Shown: positions 1 to 12,089, numbered from the stretch's first letter. The stretch is DNA of 64,000 bases from Wolbachia endosymbiont (group A) of Rhinocyllus conicus (GCF_947250775.1 NZ_OX366349.1:620001-684000), one strand, 5' to 3'. Notes: generated from the letters alone by a model not told the origin. Numbers and translations: made by a program.

Positions 1-2
1 TA

Positions 3-2618
3 AATCTTGATAGAGTTAAAGTTATCAATCCAACAAAGAGGACGCTGCTACTCATTCAATTCATATTGGAGTGGAATAGAAAAAATAATGATAATTTCCC
101 CATTGATTTAGCTTATAGCCTGCCATCATTGCTTGATAAAATTCAATCTACCCAAACAACGGATTGTTATCAATTCGATGAACATTCAAAAAAAATAGAG
201 AATTTCATAAGCTTACTCATTGAGAGTTGGAATAAAATTTTAAAAGATTTAGGAGTAGTAGATATATTAGAACATAAGAGTGATTACATAAACAATATGA
301 TAATCTCTTTACAAAAAGACCAACATATAATCTTTGTTGGAATTGGAAAGGATAAGTCGTTAATTAAGGCTATATATGACCTGCCGTTTGGAAAAATAAT
401 TTTGCCTAATCTGAATTTGAAAATTAAAGAGAAAGATTGGCAATCACTTGATAAAAAACATTATCAATATTGCCTGAAAGATCTACTCGATTATTTAAAA
501 GTGGATAGAAGGGATGTTAGTTTTCTGCCAGAAGCGTGTTCTCCAGTGCCCAGACACTGGGATCCAGAAAACTTAACTTTAAATGAGCGCACCAGGTGGC
601 TGTGCAATAGAAACTGGATTCCAGTGTCAAGCACTGGAATGACACCATCTACTACTCAAATTACCTGCAAATTGCAATGTTCATACACCAAAAATCAAAG
701 GGCTGGGATAACAGGAAGTCCTGAGGAATATCTAGATTACATTTTTGATACAACTGCCGATCTAAGCAAAGTTAGTAATGGACATATTGGCAATATTGAA
801 GTCATCACTTGTGATTCCAGAGAGGAAGAAGCACAAGTGACATCATTAATTATAGAGAATGAAGGTTATGAAAACGTTTCTTTGGTTGTCTTTGATAAAT
901 TACTTGCAGCTCGTATAGCATGTTTATCAAGGCAACACAGTGCCATACCGGAAAATTATCCTTATATAACACTCCTACTTTATAGTATCGAAGTTTTGAC
1001 CTCAAATTGGAGCAGTGTGTCATTACTTTCGCTCCTTAAACATAGGCTAGTGACTTTTGATTACACTCAAGAAGAGTACTCTCAGATTTTATCTGAATTT
1101 GAAATAGAGATATTACGCAACTTTAGTACAAATGGCCTTAAAGATATTATAGATGCTATTAATACCTATAAAAAGCTAAAACATAAAGAGGATATATTGC
1201 TTATTATCAATAGGTTGGAGGCTATACTTAATCTTTTACTTAACTCTATAAATTGCCCTATTTCTGATGTGGTGGTAACTCATTTGCAGTGTATTAATGT
1301 GCTATCTGGTATAAATTTTTCAGAGCTAAATAGTGAAATAGGTAATTTCACCTGTAATTTCTTGAATGCATGTGAGGGTATAGAAATTAAGTGCTCCTTA
1401 GAGTTATATAGCCAAATTCTGACCTTATTTTTAGAGAAAGAGTTTTTCTCTGTAGCAAATGACTTGAATAAATTCAGCTTATATCACAACAAAGTTGTAA
1501 TACTCGCTGGATTTAATGAAGCGCCAAGCTTTCAAAGTCCGCTTTTGAATGCACTTACGAGAGAAAAATTTAACCTTCCTTCTGCGCAAGAAGAGCAGGG
1601 GTATTTTTTTTATACTTTACACAATTTGTTTTGTGCAAGTAAGGTTTATATTACAAGATCGCTAAGCCATAGAAAACCAATTCTATTGCAGCGTTTGGAA
1701 ATTCTGCTCAAGGAGGGGAAACAGCCGTATCGCGATTGGCTGAGGATATTAAATATGCCTGAATGTACTGTTCCATGTGCTCAGCCTATGCCAAAACCTC
1801 AAACCGAAGTTAGAAAAGAAAAAATGCAGGTGATGTCTTGCAGTGCAATAGAAAAGCTAATTCGTAATCCTTATTCATTTTACGTTGAATATATACTGGG
1901 CCTTAAACAATTAAGAGACTTGAATTTTAAGCCATCGATATTGGAATTTGGCACTATGGTGCACAACATTCTTGCAAGATATTTACGCAACAAAAAGTCG
2001 CCAATGAGCATTGCACGAAAAGCATTCTCGACTAGTCAGTTTAATTTTTCAAATATGTGGTGGGTAAGACTACAAAAGATAATTCAATCTTTTGTCGAAT
2101 TTGATGAGACTCGAAGCAACCATATTGAGCTAGAAAAGAGCTTTTCCTGTCCGATATTTCATATTCCAGCGCGTGACGCTGGTTCTTGTGATCAGTATGA
2201 AACTGCTGGGATGACAAATAGGCCACAAGAAATTTTACTGACAGCAAGATGTGATAGAGTTGAGTATCTACCAAGTAGGCAAGTAGCAATTATAGACTAT
2301 AAACTTGGTTCACCACCTTCCAACGAAGAAGTGATGTCGGGGTTTTTTCCACAGTTAATTTTGCAAGCCTTAGCGGTAGAACATATAACAAAAAGAGAAG
2401 TTTCAGAACTTGCTTATTGGAAACTTGATTATGATAAAATAAAAGTTATTTCTATACAAAATTATAGATACAAAATGCAAGAATTAAAAAATGATCTGCC
2501 TGGTTTTTTATCTAATTATTTAAGTAATTCCACACCCTTTATTGCCTCTCCATATTTTGATAAATTCCTGAGATTTAACAGCTATAAACAGCTAGAAAGG
2601 GTAGGGGAGTGGTTGTAA
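3..2618 (+). CDS. addB: AddB-type double-strand-break repair nuclease, 3' part (5' end outside window)
   Basis: The frame is open from the first codons of the window, so the gene begins to the left; a TTG at 66 is only the first start-like codon seen. The C-terminal part has the AddB/RecB-like nuclease signature: a helical entry (CSAIEKLIRNPYSFYVEYIL), then LTARCDRVEYL, IIDYKLG and PQLILQALA, which carry the acidic and lysine residues of PD-(D/E)XK nucleases. In alphaproteobacteria AddB works with AddA to resect broken DNA ends before RecA loading. Two palindromic repeats are inserted in frame, at about 545-645 and 2164-2222 (roughly residues 160-193 and 700-719 counted from the TTG). The second lies just before the nuclease motifs. 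No frame break is visible, so the protein is probably still made. The AddB family call is by motif recognition; the helicase-like N-terminus is out of view. Confidence 0.85.
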   Translation, partial: NLDRVKVINPTKRTLLLIQFILEWNRKNNDNFPIDLAYSLPSLLDKIQSTQTTDCYQFDEHSKKIENFISLLIESWNKILKDLGVVDILEHKSDYINNMIISLQKDQHIIFVGIGKDKSLIKAIYDLPFGKIILPNLNLKIKEKDWQSLDKKHYQYCLKDLLDYLKVDRRDVSFLPEACSPVPRHWDPENLTLNERTRWLCNRNWIPVSSTGMTPSTTQITCKLQCSYTKNQRAGITGSPEEYLDYIFDTTADLSKVSNGHIGNIEVITCDSREEEAQVTSLIIENEGYENVSLVVFDKLLAARIACLSRQHSAIPENYPYITLLLYSIEVLTSNWSSVSLLSLLKHRLVTFDYTQEEYSQILSEFEIEILRNFSTNGLKDIIDAINTYKKLKHKEDILLIINRLEAILNLLLNSINCPISDVVVTHLQCINVLSGINFSELNSEIGNFTCNFLNACEGIEIKCSLELYSQILTLFLEKEFFSVANDLNKFSLYHNKVVILAGFNEAPSFQSPLLNALTREKFNLPSAQEEQGYFFYTLHNLFCASKVYITRSLSHRKPILLQRLEILLKEGKQPYRDWLRILNMPECTVPCAQPMPKPQTEVRKEKMQVMSCSAIEKLIRNPYSFYVEYILGLKQLRDLNFKPSILEFGTMVHNILARYLRNKKSPMSIARKAFSTSQFNFSNMWWVRLQKIIQSFVEFDETRSNHIELEKSFSCPIFHIPARDAGSCDQYETAGMTNRPQEILLTARCDRVEYLPSRQVAIIDYKLGSPPSNEEVMSGFFPQLILQALAVEHITKREVSELAYWKLDYDKIKVISIQNYRYKMQELKNDLPGFLSNYLSNSTPFIASPYFDKFLRFNSYKQLERVGEWL

Positions 2619-2689
2619 ATGGTGTCATGTAAGTAGCTGACACTGGTTCACTCTATAATGGTGTCATCCCAGTGCCCAGAGGTGTCATC

Positions 2690-3235
2690 TCAGTGCTCCT
2701 TTTTTTGTCATCCCAGTGTCAGCTACTTGCATGACAGCAGTCCTACGTCATGCCGCCGCGAACCGTCATACCGTCACGGTATCTCAGCCGCTAACATGTA
2801 GCGGGATGACGAGATGCCGCCACGAACCGTCATACCGCCGCGGTATCTCAGCCGCTAACAAGTAGCGGGATGACGAATTTGTCGTCATGCTGCCGCGAAC
2901 CGTCATACCGCCGCGGTATCTCAGCCGCTAACAAGCAGCGGGATGACGAGCTTCTCATCATGCCGCCACGAACCGTCATACCGCCGCGGTATCTCTAGAT
3001 CCCGCTAACAAGTAGCGGGATGACGAGATGCCACCGCGAACCGTCATACCGCCGCGATATCTCTTAGCCGCTAACAAGTAGCGGGATGACGAGCTTCTCA
3101 TCATGCCGCCACGAACCGTCATACCGCCGCGGTATCTCTTAGCCGCTAACAAGTAGCGGGATGACAGCAGTCCTACGTCATACCGTCACAGTATCTCTAG
3201 ATCCCGCTAACACGTAGCGGGATGACGATTGTCAG
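2690..3235. repeat. Tandem array of GC-rich palindromic repeats
   Basis: About seven imperfect copies of one unit follow each other. Each unit has a half reading CCGTCATACCGCCGCGG-TATCTC, then CCGCTAACA and GTAGCGGGATGACG. The two halves are self-complementary hairpins (CCGCGG core; CCGCTA/TAGCGG). The GC content contrasts with the AT-rich surroundings. Units vary by a few bases and by an optional insertion of GATCCCGCTAAC. The same family recurs at 19.5, 25.4, 27.8, 30.4 and 34.2 kb. No gene lies here. Confidence 0.9.
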
Positions 3236-3394
3236 GCTAGCTGTCATCCCAGTTTGGAATCCAGGAAAAAGAATGGTGTCATCCCAGTGCCCAGACACTG
3301 GGATCCAGGAAAGTTTGCTTGTAAACAAGAAAACTAGCATAGAAAGTGGTTACAACGTTTTCGATGAGATTATATGGAAAACTGGATTCCAGTG
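3236..3394. repeat. Palindromic 'TCATCCCAGTG...CACTGGGAT' repeat split by IS insertion
   Basis: This is a second palindrome type (GTCATCCCAGTGCCCAGACACTGGGATCC followed by AAACTGGATTCCAGTG). The repeat continues at 4482 (ATTCCAGTGTCAAGCACTGGAATGACA), so the IS903-like element at 3395-4481 sits inside it. The open frame reading through here is repeat-derived and not a gene. Confidence 0.75.
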
Positions 3395-4481
3395 GGCTTT
3401 GTTGCATAGCAACCGAAAAAATCTGGTGGCTACTGACAAAATTCATTATAAATAACCATTTAACTGTTGAAGAAAAAATATGCCACAGAAAATGAAAGTC
3501 AGTAACCAAAACGAATATAACAAATTCCTTGAAAAAAGGGGAAATATTTTTCGTTACATCGATGAAGCTATCGAAAATTGGTATGAAAATAGTCCAAAAA
3601 TGCAGGGCGGCAACTATATTTACAGTGATAAAGTCGTAATTTTGGTGCATATAATTGTCAATCTTTTTAGAATTGGGTTAAGACAAACGGTGGGGTTTAT
3701 AAAAGGATATCTGCAACAAATAGGAAAAAATTTGGCAGTTATCAGCTATTCACAAGCATCAAGAAGGTTTAAAAAACTTAATATTAAGATAAATGATTGC
3801 AGGGTTGATAAAAGCAACATGGAAAATATTGAAATTATCATAGATAGCACAAGTATCAGCATTTACAGTAACACTCCTGGCCACAGTAAGGAAAACAGTG
3901 CAGATAGAAAGTACCGAAGCTACGAGCAAGTAAGAAAGTTACATGTTATGTTAAGTGTGAATAGTAAAAAAGCTATAGCTGCAAGATACAGTAATGGCGT
4001 CTACTCTGACCACTATGGAGCTTGCGATTTGCTTGAAGAAGTTAATTTTCAGCACAAAATAAAAGCATTATATGCAGATAGGGCATACGATAGGCACAAA
4101 CTTTATAAATTGTGTAAGAAATACGATATAAAGACAAAAGTTCTACCAAAAAAGGATGCAGCAGAACATTCAAAAATAGATTATATGTCTGACAGGAATG
4201 CTGCTATTAGGTTAATAAAATTATATGGACAAGATGGTGTAAAAGAGTGGAAAAAGGAAGCAATTTATGGAAAGAGATCTTACATAGAAGGATTTTTCTC
4301 AAGGTTGAAGCAAGTATTTGGATTTAGCTTTAGGAATAAATCTGAAGTAAATCGTGAAAAAGAATTACTAATTAAGTGCTATTTGCTCAACAAATTCACT
4401 GATATTGGTATGGCTAAATTTGAAATCATTACATAAATTTGTCGTAAACCATCACTGCTTAAGGTGCTATGCAACAAAGCC
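3395..4481 (+). mobile_element. Intact IS903-like (IS5 family) insertion sequence, copy 1
   Basis: The 1087-bp element is bounded by inverted repeats starting GGCTTTGTTGCATAGCA (3395) and ending with its reverse complement at 4481. It is flanked by a perfect 9-bp target duplication, ATTCCAGTG, at 3386-3394 and 4482-4490. A 9-bp duplication and GGCTTTGTTG ends are hallmarks of the IS903 group. The element encodes one transposase. Its protein is identical to that of the copy at 33133-34219, which implies recent transposition. Confidence 0.93.
3480..4436 (+). CDS. IS903-like (IS5 family) DDE transposase
   Basis: This 318-residue transposase fills the IS at 3395-4481. The DDE residues lie in IIDSTSISIY (about residue 120), ALYADRAYD (about 200) and RSYIEGFFSRLKQVFGF (about 270), the last being the Y-E-x6-K type box of IS5-family enzymes. 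The frame is intact from ATG to stop and the ends of the element are intact, so the copy is probably functional. The encoded protein matches the copy at 33178-34134 residue for residue. It catalyses cut-and-paste or replicative movement of the element. Confidence 0.92.
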   Translation: MPQKMKVSNQNEYNKFLEKRGNIFRYIDEAIENWYENSPKMQGGNYIYSDKVVILVHIIVNLFRIGLRQTVGFIKGYLQQIGKNLAVISYSQASRRFKKLNIKINDCRVDKSNMENIEIIIDSTSISIYSNTPGHSKENSADRKYRSYEQVRKLHVMLSVNSKKAIAARYSNGVYSDHYGACDLLEEVNFQHKIKALYADRAYDRHKLYKLCKKYDIKTKVLPKKDAAEHSKIDYMSDRNAAIRLIKLYGQDGVKEWKKEAIYGKRSYIEGFFSRLKQVFGFSFRNKSEVNREKELLIKCYLLNKFTDIGMAKFEIIT

Positions 4482-4547
4482 ATTCCAGTGTCAAGCACTG
4501 GAATGACATCACAGGGGCACTGGAATGACACCTCTCTTGGGCTCTTT

Positions 4548-5000
4548 TAGCTATAAACATTAAGAAATTTACCAAATGAAAAAAAAGGCAAAAGAAGCCC
4601 TAGTCATTGTCTATTTTCAGTATTGGCGTTTTTTAAAGTCTTAAACACTGCAATTTAGCTGCTTTTAAATGCAACTCACCTTAGTTTAAATGTTTAAGAA
4701 ATTTACTAAGCAGAAAAAAAGGCAAAAGAAACCCCGTGTTAGCTAGTTGTCACTCTCTAATCCTGCAAATTGGCGTACTATACTGTCTTAAACGACTTAT
4801 AAGCGCGTTTCAGCTTATATAGGTAAAAACCCAGAAATGTTGTGAAGACATAAGGTGCACATAGTGCAAAAAATTAAAAATAAGACGCCAACTACGTTGT
4901 TTTCTTGCTGTTTAATCTGCACAGATGAAGATAACTGAATACCTTCGGTACCATGATAAGAGGGCTGGCGGAGTTTGTCAAGGAAGTTTTTTCGTTTCTA
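4548..5000 (+). repeat. Structured non-coding repeat, copy A
   Basis: This stretch recurs at 27966-28275 and 34468-34923, always in the same orientation. It contains two diverged tandem subunits of about 130 bp, each beginning TTAAGAAATTTAC and carrying GAAAAAAAGGCAAAAGAA, then a TTGGCGT segment and GTCTTAAAC. The conserved 3' part holds GTGAAGACATAAGGTGCAC and AAGACGCCAACTACG. TTGGCGT and ACGCCAA are complementary, so a long-range stem is possible. No credible reading frame is present. The function is unknown; it could be a small-RNA locus or an inert mobile repeat. Confidence 0.7.
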
Positions 5001-5014
5001 TTCCCAATGTTATA

Positions 5015-5089
5015 TGGTTATGCAAGAAGTCTATTATATTTCCTTACCCATTTGCTTAACTTTCTCTCTACTTTTTTTGAATAAGGTCA
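5015..5089 (-). mobile_element. Remnant of an IS3-type element end abutting the nrdA stop codon
   Basis: On the minus strand this begins TGACCTTATTC directly after the nrdA TAG, then AAGTAGAGAGAAAGTTAAG. This matches the terminal repeat of the IS3-type remnant at 40292-41458 (TGACCTTACCCAGAAAAAG). The next bases, TTCTTACCCATTT-like, match an internal part of that element. The copy therefore appears internally deleted at a CTTAAC motif shared by both places. Confidence 0.65.
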
Positions 5090-6874
5090 CTATTGGCATG
5101 ACAAACATTCATCGTAGTCAATATCTGTTTTGTGTTGCAATATTTCACTTTTTTTGAATATGTCATGCGAAACCTTGTCAGCTCTCTGCATTGATTGTGA
5201 TCTGCAGTAATATAAGCTCTTCAATCCTTTTTTCCAGGCAAGCATGTGTATTTTATGCAAGTAACGTTTGTGTATGTTGGCAGGCAAGAACAGATTGACT
5301 GATTGAGACTGACAAACATACGGAGTTCTATCACTTGCATGTTCTATAATCCATCTTTGATCAAGCTCGTACGCTGTTTTAAATGTCAATTTTTCATGCT
5401 CACTAAGAAAATCTAAATGCTGAACGGAACCCTCGTTTGTCGAAATTGAAGACCATATTTTATCATTGTCTTGATTTTTTTCTGCTAATAGTTTTTGCAA
5501 GAATTTATTTCGCACTACAAATGAGCCTGTCAGTGTCTTTTGTATGAATACGTTTGCTGCATATGGCTCTATTCCAGGAGAGGTATTGCCTGCAATAATG
5601 GAGATTGAGGCAGTTGGAGCAATAGCGAGCTTGTGTGTAAACCTTTCCATTAGATCAACTTCTTTGGCATCAGGACATGCCCCCTTTTCCTCTGCTAATT
5701 TTTTAGAAACTATATCTGCTTGCTCACGTAAATACTTAAATATTTTTTTATTCCATTGTTGTGCTATTACTGATTCAAAAGGAACCATTTTGCTTTGTAA
5801 AAATGAATGAAAACCCATCACACCAAGACCAATACTGCGTTCTCTGGCTGCAGAATATTTTGCTCGCTGCATTTCATTCGGTGCTTTATTTATGAAATCT
5901 TCCAATACATTATCAAGAAAGCGCATTATATCTTCTATGAAGAGTTTATTGTCTTTCCATTCTTCGTAGTACTCAAGGTTTACGGATGATAGACAACACA
6001 CAGCAGTGCGTGACTTATTCAGGTGATCATAACCTGTAGTTAAAGTTATTTCACTGCATAGATTTGACATCTTGATGTCTAAGTTGAGCTTTTTGTAAGA
6101 TTCTGGCTTATTGTTATTTGTTGCATCAAGGAAAATAATGTAAGGTTCTCCAGTTTCAACTCTTGCTGTTAATATTTTGACCCATATGTCGCGTGCTTTT
6201 ACGGTTGAAATAACCTTGTTGTTGTGAGGGCTTATTAAATTCCATTCTTGATCATTCTCAACAGCTTGCATAAATTTGTCTGTTACTATTACAGCATGAT
6301 GTATATTTAACGCTTTGCGATTTGGGTCACCGCCTGTTGGCTTGCGTAAATCCAGAAACTCTTCTATTTCCGGATGAGATACAGGAAGATAAACTGCTGA
6401 ACTTCCTCGCCTTAAGGATCCCTGACTAATTGCAAGCGTTAGAGCGTTTTGTACCACAATAAATGGTACAATTCCTGATGTTTTACCACTACCTTTTACA
6501 CTTTCACCAATTGAACGTAAATTTCCCCAATAACTACCTATGCCTCCTCCACGTGCAGCAAGCCAAACATTTTCATTCCATAAGTCAACTATTCCCTGCA
6601 AGCTGTCTTCGGTTTCATTAAGAAAGCAAGAGATAGGCAACCCTCTCTTGGTGCCACCATTGCTGAGTATTGGTGTTGAAGGCATGAACCACAAGTTGCT
6701 CATGTAGTCATAAAGACGCTGCGCATGTTCTTTGTTATCAGAATAGTAATTAGCAATACGTGCAAAGAGGTCTTGGTAACTTTCATTTTCTATTAAATAC
6801 CTGTCTGATAGAACTGCTTTTCCAAAATCGGTTAATTTGCTATCCTTTGCGTAATTAATAGTAATGTTATTCAT
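5090..6874 (-). CDS. nrdA: Ribonucleoside-diphosphate reductase, alpha (large) subunit
   Basis: The protein reduces ribonucleotides to deoxyribonucleotides and needs a partner beta subunit, not seen here. It is 594 residues and lacks the N-terminal ATP-cone of longer NrdA proteins. Visible motifs are FMPSTPILSNGG near residue 64, the redox cysteine in ISCFL (C83), the catalytic N-x-C-x-E set in SNLCSEI (N271, C273, E275), the second redox cysteine in AVCCLSS (about 294) and the C-terminal shuttle CLSC (590-593). AAGGA lies just upstream of the ATG. The stop codon touches an IS3-type remnant, but the CxxC tail is retained, so activity is expected. Confidence 0.93.
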   Translation of the reverse strand: MNNITINYAKDSKLTDFGKAVLSDRYLIENESYQDLFARIANYYSDNKEHAQRLYDYMSNLWFMPSTPILSNGGTKRGLPISCFLNETEDSLQGIVDLWNENVWLAARGGGIGSYWGNLRSIGESVKGSGKTSGIVPFIVVQNALTLAISQGSLRRGSSAVYLPVSHPEIEEFLDLRKPTGGDPNRKALNIHHAVIVTDKFMQAVENDQEWNLISPHNNKVISTVKARDIWVKILTARVETGEPYIIFLDATNNNKPESYKKLNLDIKMSNLCSEITLTTGYDHLNKSRTAVCCLSSVNLEYYEEWKDNKLFIEDIMRFLDNVLEDFINKAPNEMQRAKYSAARERSIGLGVMGFHSFLQSKMVPFESVIAQQWNKKIFKYLREQADIVSKKLAEEKGACPDAKEVDLMERFTHKLAIAPTASISIIAGNTSPGIEPYAANVFIQKTLTGSFVVRNKFLQKLLAEKNQDNDKIWSSISTNEGSVQHLDFLSEHEKLTFKTAYELDQRWIIEHASDRTPYVCQSQSVNLFLPANIHKRYLHKIHMLAWKKGLKSLYYCRSQSMQRADKVSHDIFKKSEILQHKTDIDYDECLSCQ

Positions 6875-6932
6875 AAAATTCCTTTTATCCTTTTATTATA
6901 TATAGATACTTAAAAGCCACTTTGAGCGATTT

Positions 6933-8009
6933 TTAAGTTAGGTTTTTCGGATTTTCTTGTTGATGCTGTAATGCAAACAAGATACCGTCAACCTGACTGC
7001 CATATATTTTACAGTAACTCATATAACTTATCTGCATATTTATTTTTTTTGCAACATGTTGAACATAACTTTCTGAGTGACGAAAATAGTCTCCTTTGTT
7101 TACAAAGTCAATACCTTCACCTTCCTTTCTTCTTATTAAACATATAATAACCCCTTTTTTGCTCGTAGATCTTTTTGCTAATTCCAATTCTTCTTGAAAG
7201 TCATGTAGATAATGTAGCACTTCAGCAAAGATAATTACATCATACTGCTGGTTTTTCTTTTGTTTAAGAAACTCTTTCATTTCCATATGTATTAATTCAT
7301 TGTAAACAGACTTACCTTTTATAAAGCATCCTCTTGCGATATTTAGCATTCTACTTGAAATGTCAATTCCTGTTATGTGGCTTCCAGTACTATTTATTTT
7401 CAAGAAATGACCACATATTCCAGTCCCACAACCAAGGTCAAGTATATTGAGCTCAGAAGTGGAGTTGTTGAAGATTTTTGTAATTATCATGTGTACAAGT
7501 TCATGCCCTCTATACTGTTTAGCAATCAACCAATGCTCAACAAAATATTCACCTGTGTAATCAAAATATTGTCTTATGAGGTTTTTTGGCAATTCTGTAA
7601 TAGGCGCTGAGTTTGTCATTTTTTTTATATAGTAAGATGCCTCCTCGTGATCACTATCTAATTTTAGTGTCTGTGTTAAATAATTATAAGCTTTATTAGT
7701 ATTCCCTACCGCAAAATGACACCTTCCGATGTTATACCAGACTATGGGTAAATGGGGGTAAAATATGCTAATTAACCAAAATCGTAACTTTGCATCTGAT
7801 ATGCTACCTTTATAAAAGTGATATAAACCGATTTCAATGTTGGTATTTAACAGGTTCTTAGATTTTTTAAGAAGCACTGTCATTTCTTTATGAAGAGTAT
7901 TATATTTATTCACAATGAAGTGTTTTACTTTCTTAATATTTAATACACCAATGAGCTTAGACATACAATTTAAAGCAACGTTTTTTATAAAAGAGAGATT
8001 ACTTTTCAT
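6933..8009 (-). CDS. SAM-dependent methyltransferase with N-terminal TPR segment
   Basis: The C-terminal half has a class I methyltransferase fold: motif I ILDLGCGTGICGHFL, an acidic GIDISSRML strand, and DVIIFAEVLHYL. The N-terminal half contains a tetratricopeptide-like pair (WYNIGRCHFAVGNTNKAYNYL). This TPR-methyltransferase arrangement is common in alphaproteobacterial proteins of unknown substrate. The frame can also start at a TTG at 8051; the ATG at 8009 was preferred because no ribosome-binding site precedes the TTG. It lies 58 bp downstream of nothing on its own strand and upstream of nrdA on the same strand, so cotranscription with nrdA is possible. Confidence 0.75.
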   Translation of the reverse strand: MKSNLSFIKNVALNCMSKLIGVLNIKKVKHFIVNKYNTLHKEMTVLLKKSKNLLNTNIEIGLYHFYKGSISDAKLRFWLISIFYPHLPIVWYNIGRCHFAVGNTNKAYNYLTQTLKLDSDHEEASYYIKKMTNSAPITELPKNLIRQYFDYTGEYFVEHWLIAKQYRGHELVHMIITKIFNNSTSELNILDLGCGTGICGHFLKINSTGSHITGIDISSRMLNIARGCFIKGKSVYNELIHMEMKEFLKQKKNQQYDVIIFAEVLHYLHDFQEELELAKRSTSKKGVIICLIRRKEGEGIDFVNKGDYFRHSESYVQHVAKKINMQISYMSYCKIYGSQVDGILFALQHQQENPKNLT

Positions 8010-8202
8010 ACATGAGAAATACTCCGAATGTTCATTATCATTTTTAGGCAATTGATTTTAACACATTTTATCTTACAAAATATCTTTTTTATTAATTTTT
8101 ACTGTATATATAAGTTTACCGCATATTTCTCAGATTGTACTGTTTAGGATTGCTAGTATATTGTTGTTGATAATATAAGTAAATGTTTTGTGCAAAAAGG
8201 CG

Positions 8203-8231
8203 TTGACATATTATTTATTAGGTTATAATAT
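8203..8231 (+). promoter_or_regulatory. Probable promoter of the 23S-5S rRNA unit
   Basis: TTGACA at 8203-8208 is followed after 15-17 bp by overlapping -10 candidates TATAAT (8224) and TAATAT (8226). It stands about 115 bp before the 23S rRNA in an otherwise empty AT-rich stretch. A promoter here fits the separation of 16S from 23S-5S in this bacterial group. Confidence 0.6.
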
Positions 8232-8341
8232 AAAGATTAATTTAGTTTTTAGATGTTTGACAAGTTTTATGGTAGAGATTAATTTAATCTCAATTCAATT
8301 TTAATAATATTTAACTCTGCATATTCTGCATATAGTCGGAT

Positions 8342-11105
<2,764 letters not shown>

Positions 11106-11172
11106 GCTTTCTATATGTGTGTATGCAGTGTTAAATATTAAGTTAAAATTGTTAAGTTAGAAATTTTTATTG

Positions 11173-11282
11173 ACTTGGTGGCTATAGCAAAAATGAACCA
11201 CCCGATCTCATCTCGAACTCGGAAGTGAAACTTTTTAGCGCTGATGGTACTTGAAAAGGGAGAGTAGGTCGCCGCCAAGTTT
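11173..11282 (+). rRNA. rrf: 5S ribosomal RNA
   Basis: It follows 23S rRNA by about 65 bp. Recognisable 5S parts are the start ACTTGGTGGC, the loop segment CCCGATCTCATCTCGAAC-TCGG, and the 3' end GAGAGTAGGTCGCCGCCAAG, which pairs with the 5' end. It is cotranscribed with 23S. Confidence 0.95.
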
Positions 11283-11296
11283 ATAAAAATTTCTTT

Positions 11297-11521
11297 TTAT
11301 CGCCTTTTAATAATTCTTTTATTACGAGAAGTCGCTTCTATATTCAAATCTAATAATTGTGGTCTAGGCTTATTCTTATTCTGCTCTAAGTATTGACTTT
11401 GCTCAAATGCTAATTCCCATTGTGTACGGTAACTAGATTCTTTATATTCATAAAAATCTTCTTTAACATTATTTGTATTTATATTGAGATTTTTATCTTG
11501 TTCTTTTCTACTCTCTACCAT
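11297..11521 (-). CDS. Small hypothetical protein, 74 residues
   Basis: I do not recognise this protein. It is very polar, with many Lys, Glu, Asn and Arg residues, no membrane segment and a basic C-terminus (RNKRIIKRR). It lies 91 bp downstream of rnpA on the same strand and ends just before the 3' end of the 5S rRNA gene on the other strand. Length, ATG start and position make it a plausible small gene, but coding bias cannot be judged well at this size. Confidence 0.5.
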   Translation of the reverse strand: MVESRKEQDKNLNINTNNVKEDFYEYKESSYRTQWELAFEQSQYLEQNKNKPRPQLLDLNIEATSRNKRIIKRR

Positions 11522-11611
11522 TAAACACCCACACCCGTTAATTTATTTTAAAAATTTTACTTATGTTATCATAAAAAATATAGTTGTAAATACCTTAATT
11601 GAGATTTTTTT

Positions 11612-11964
11612 TTATTTTATCTTTTTTAAGCAAATAGTTAGATCTTTTTGTAAGTTTTTATAATTTGCTTGCATAATGTTTCTATGAGTTAGTATTATGT
11701 AGTAGTGCCCTATATTGCTTATATTTAAAATGCTAATTTTAGCAAGCATTCGTAATTGCCTTTTTATTTTATTTCTTTTTGCTGCTTTTCCGGCTTTTTT
11801 ACTGATAGCCAGACCTACTCTAATAGTATGAGTGTACTTTTCAGGTTCTCTTTCTTTTATGGCGTACAGTGATATATAAAGCCCACGATAAAAAAGACTG
11901 CTGAGTGCTAACTTATTTTTGAAAGCAAAGGAAAAATCTTTTTTTTTATACTTACTATGCGCAT
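11612..11964 (-). pseudogene. rnpA: Ribonuclease P protein component, frame broken at an A9 run near the start
   Basis: The body encodes the RnpA signature GLAISKKAGKAAKRNKIKRQ and ends at a stop at 11612. In the reading frame of the body no normal start codon is present upstream. An ATG at 11964, overlapping the end of rpmH by 10 bases, gives MRIVSIKKK and is joined to the body only if the run of nine A residues (about 11939-11948) had ten. RNase P protein is essential for tRNA 5' maturation, and rpmH-rnpA order is universal. So this is either a sequencing indel, a real lesion, or a gene rescued by slippage on the homopolymer. No other broken codon is seen. Confidence 0.85.
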
Positions 11965-12089
11965 AATTTGTTACACCCTAATGAACGGCGCCTATTAAGG
12001 ATTTTTCTTCCAGCTCTTGTTGCCATACGTGAACGAAATCCATGTCTGCGCTTTCTTATCAAATTTTTTGGTTGAAATGTTCTCTTCAT
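11955..12089 (-). CDS. rpmH: 50S ribosomal protein L34
   Basis: This 44-residue basic protein begins MKRTFQPKNLIRKRRHGFR and contains RMATRAGRKILNRRR, which are diagnostic for L34. It is followed immediately by rnpA, whose probable ATG overlaps its last codons. It is a structural component of the large ribosomal subunit. The start is fixed by the invariant MKRT sequence. Confidence 0.96.
   Translation of the reverse strand: MKRTFQPKNLIRKRRHGFRSRMATRAGRKILNRRRSLGCNKLCA

Noticed and set aside
2690..3235. CRISPR-like array of repeats
   Set aside because: Units are palindromic and directly adjacent or separated by short related sequence, with no unique spacers of constant length and no cas genes.
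3222..3455. 77-codon frame on the plus strand
   Set aside because: It consists of a palindromic repeat and the left end of the IS903-like element.
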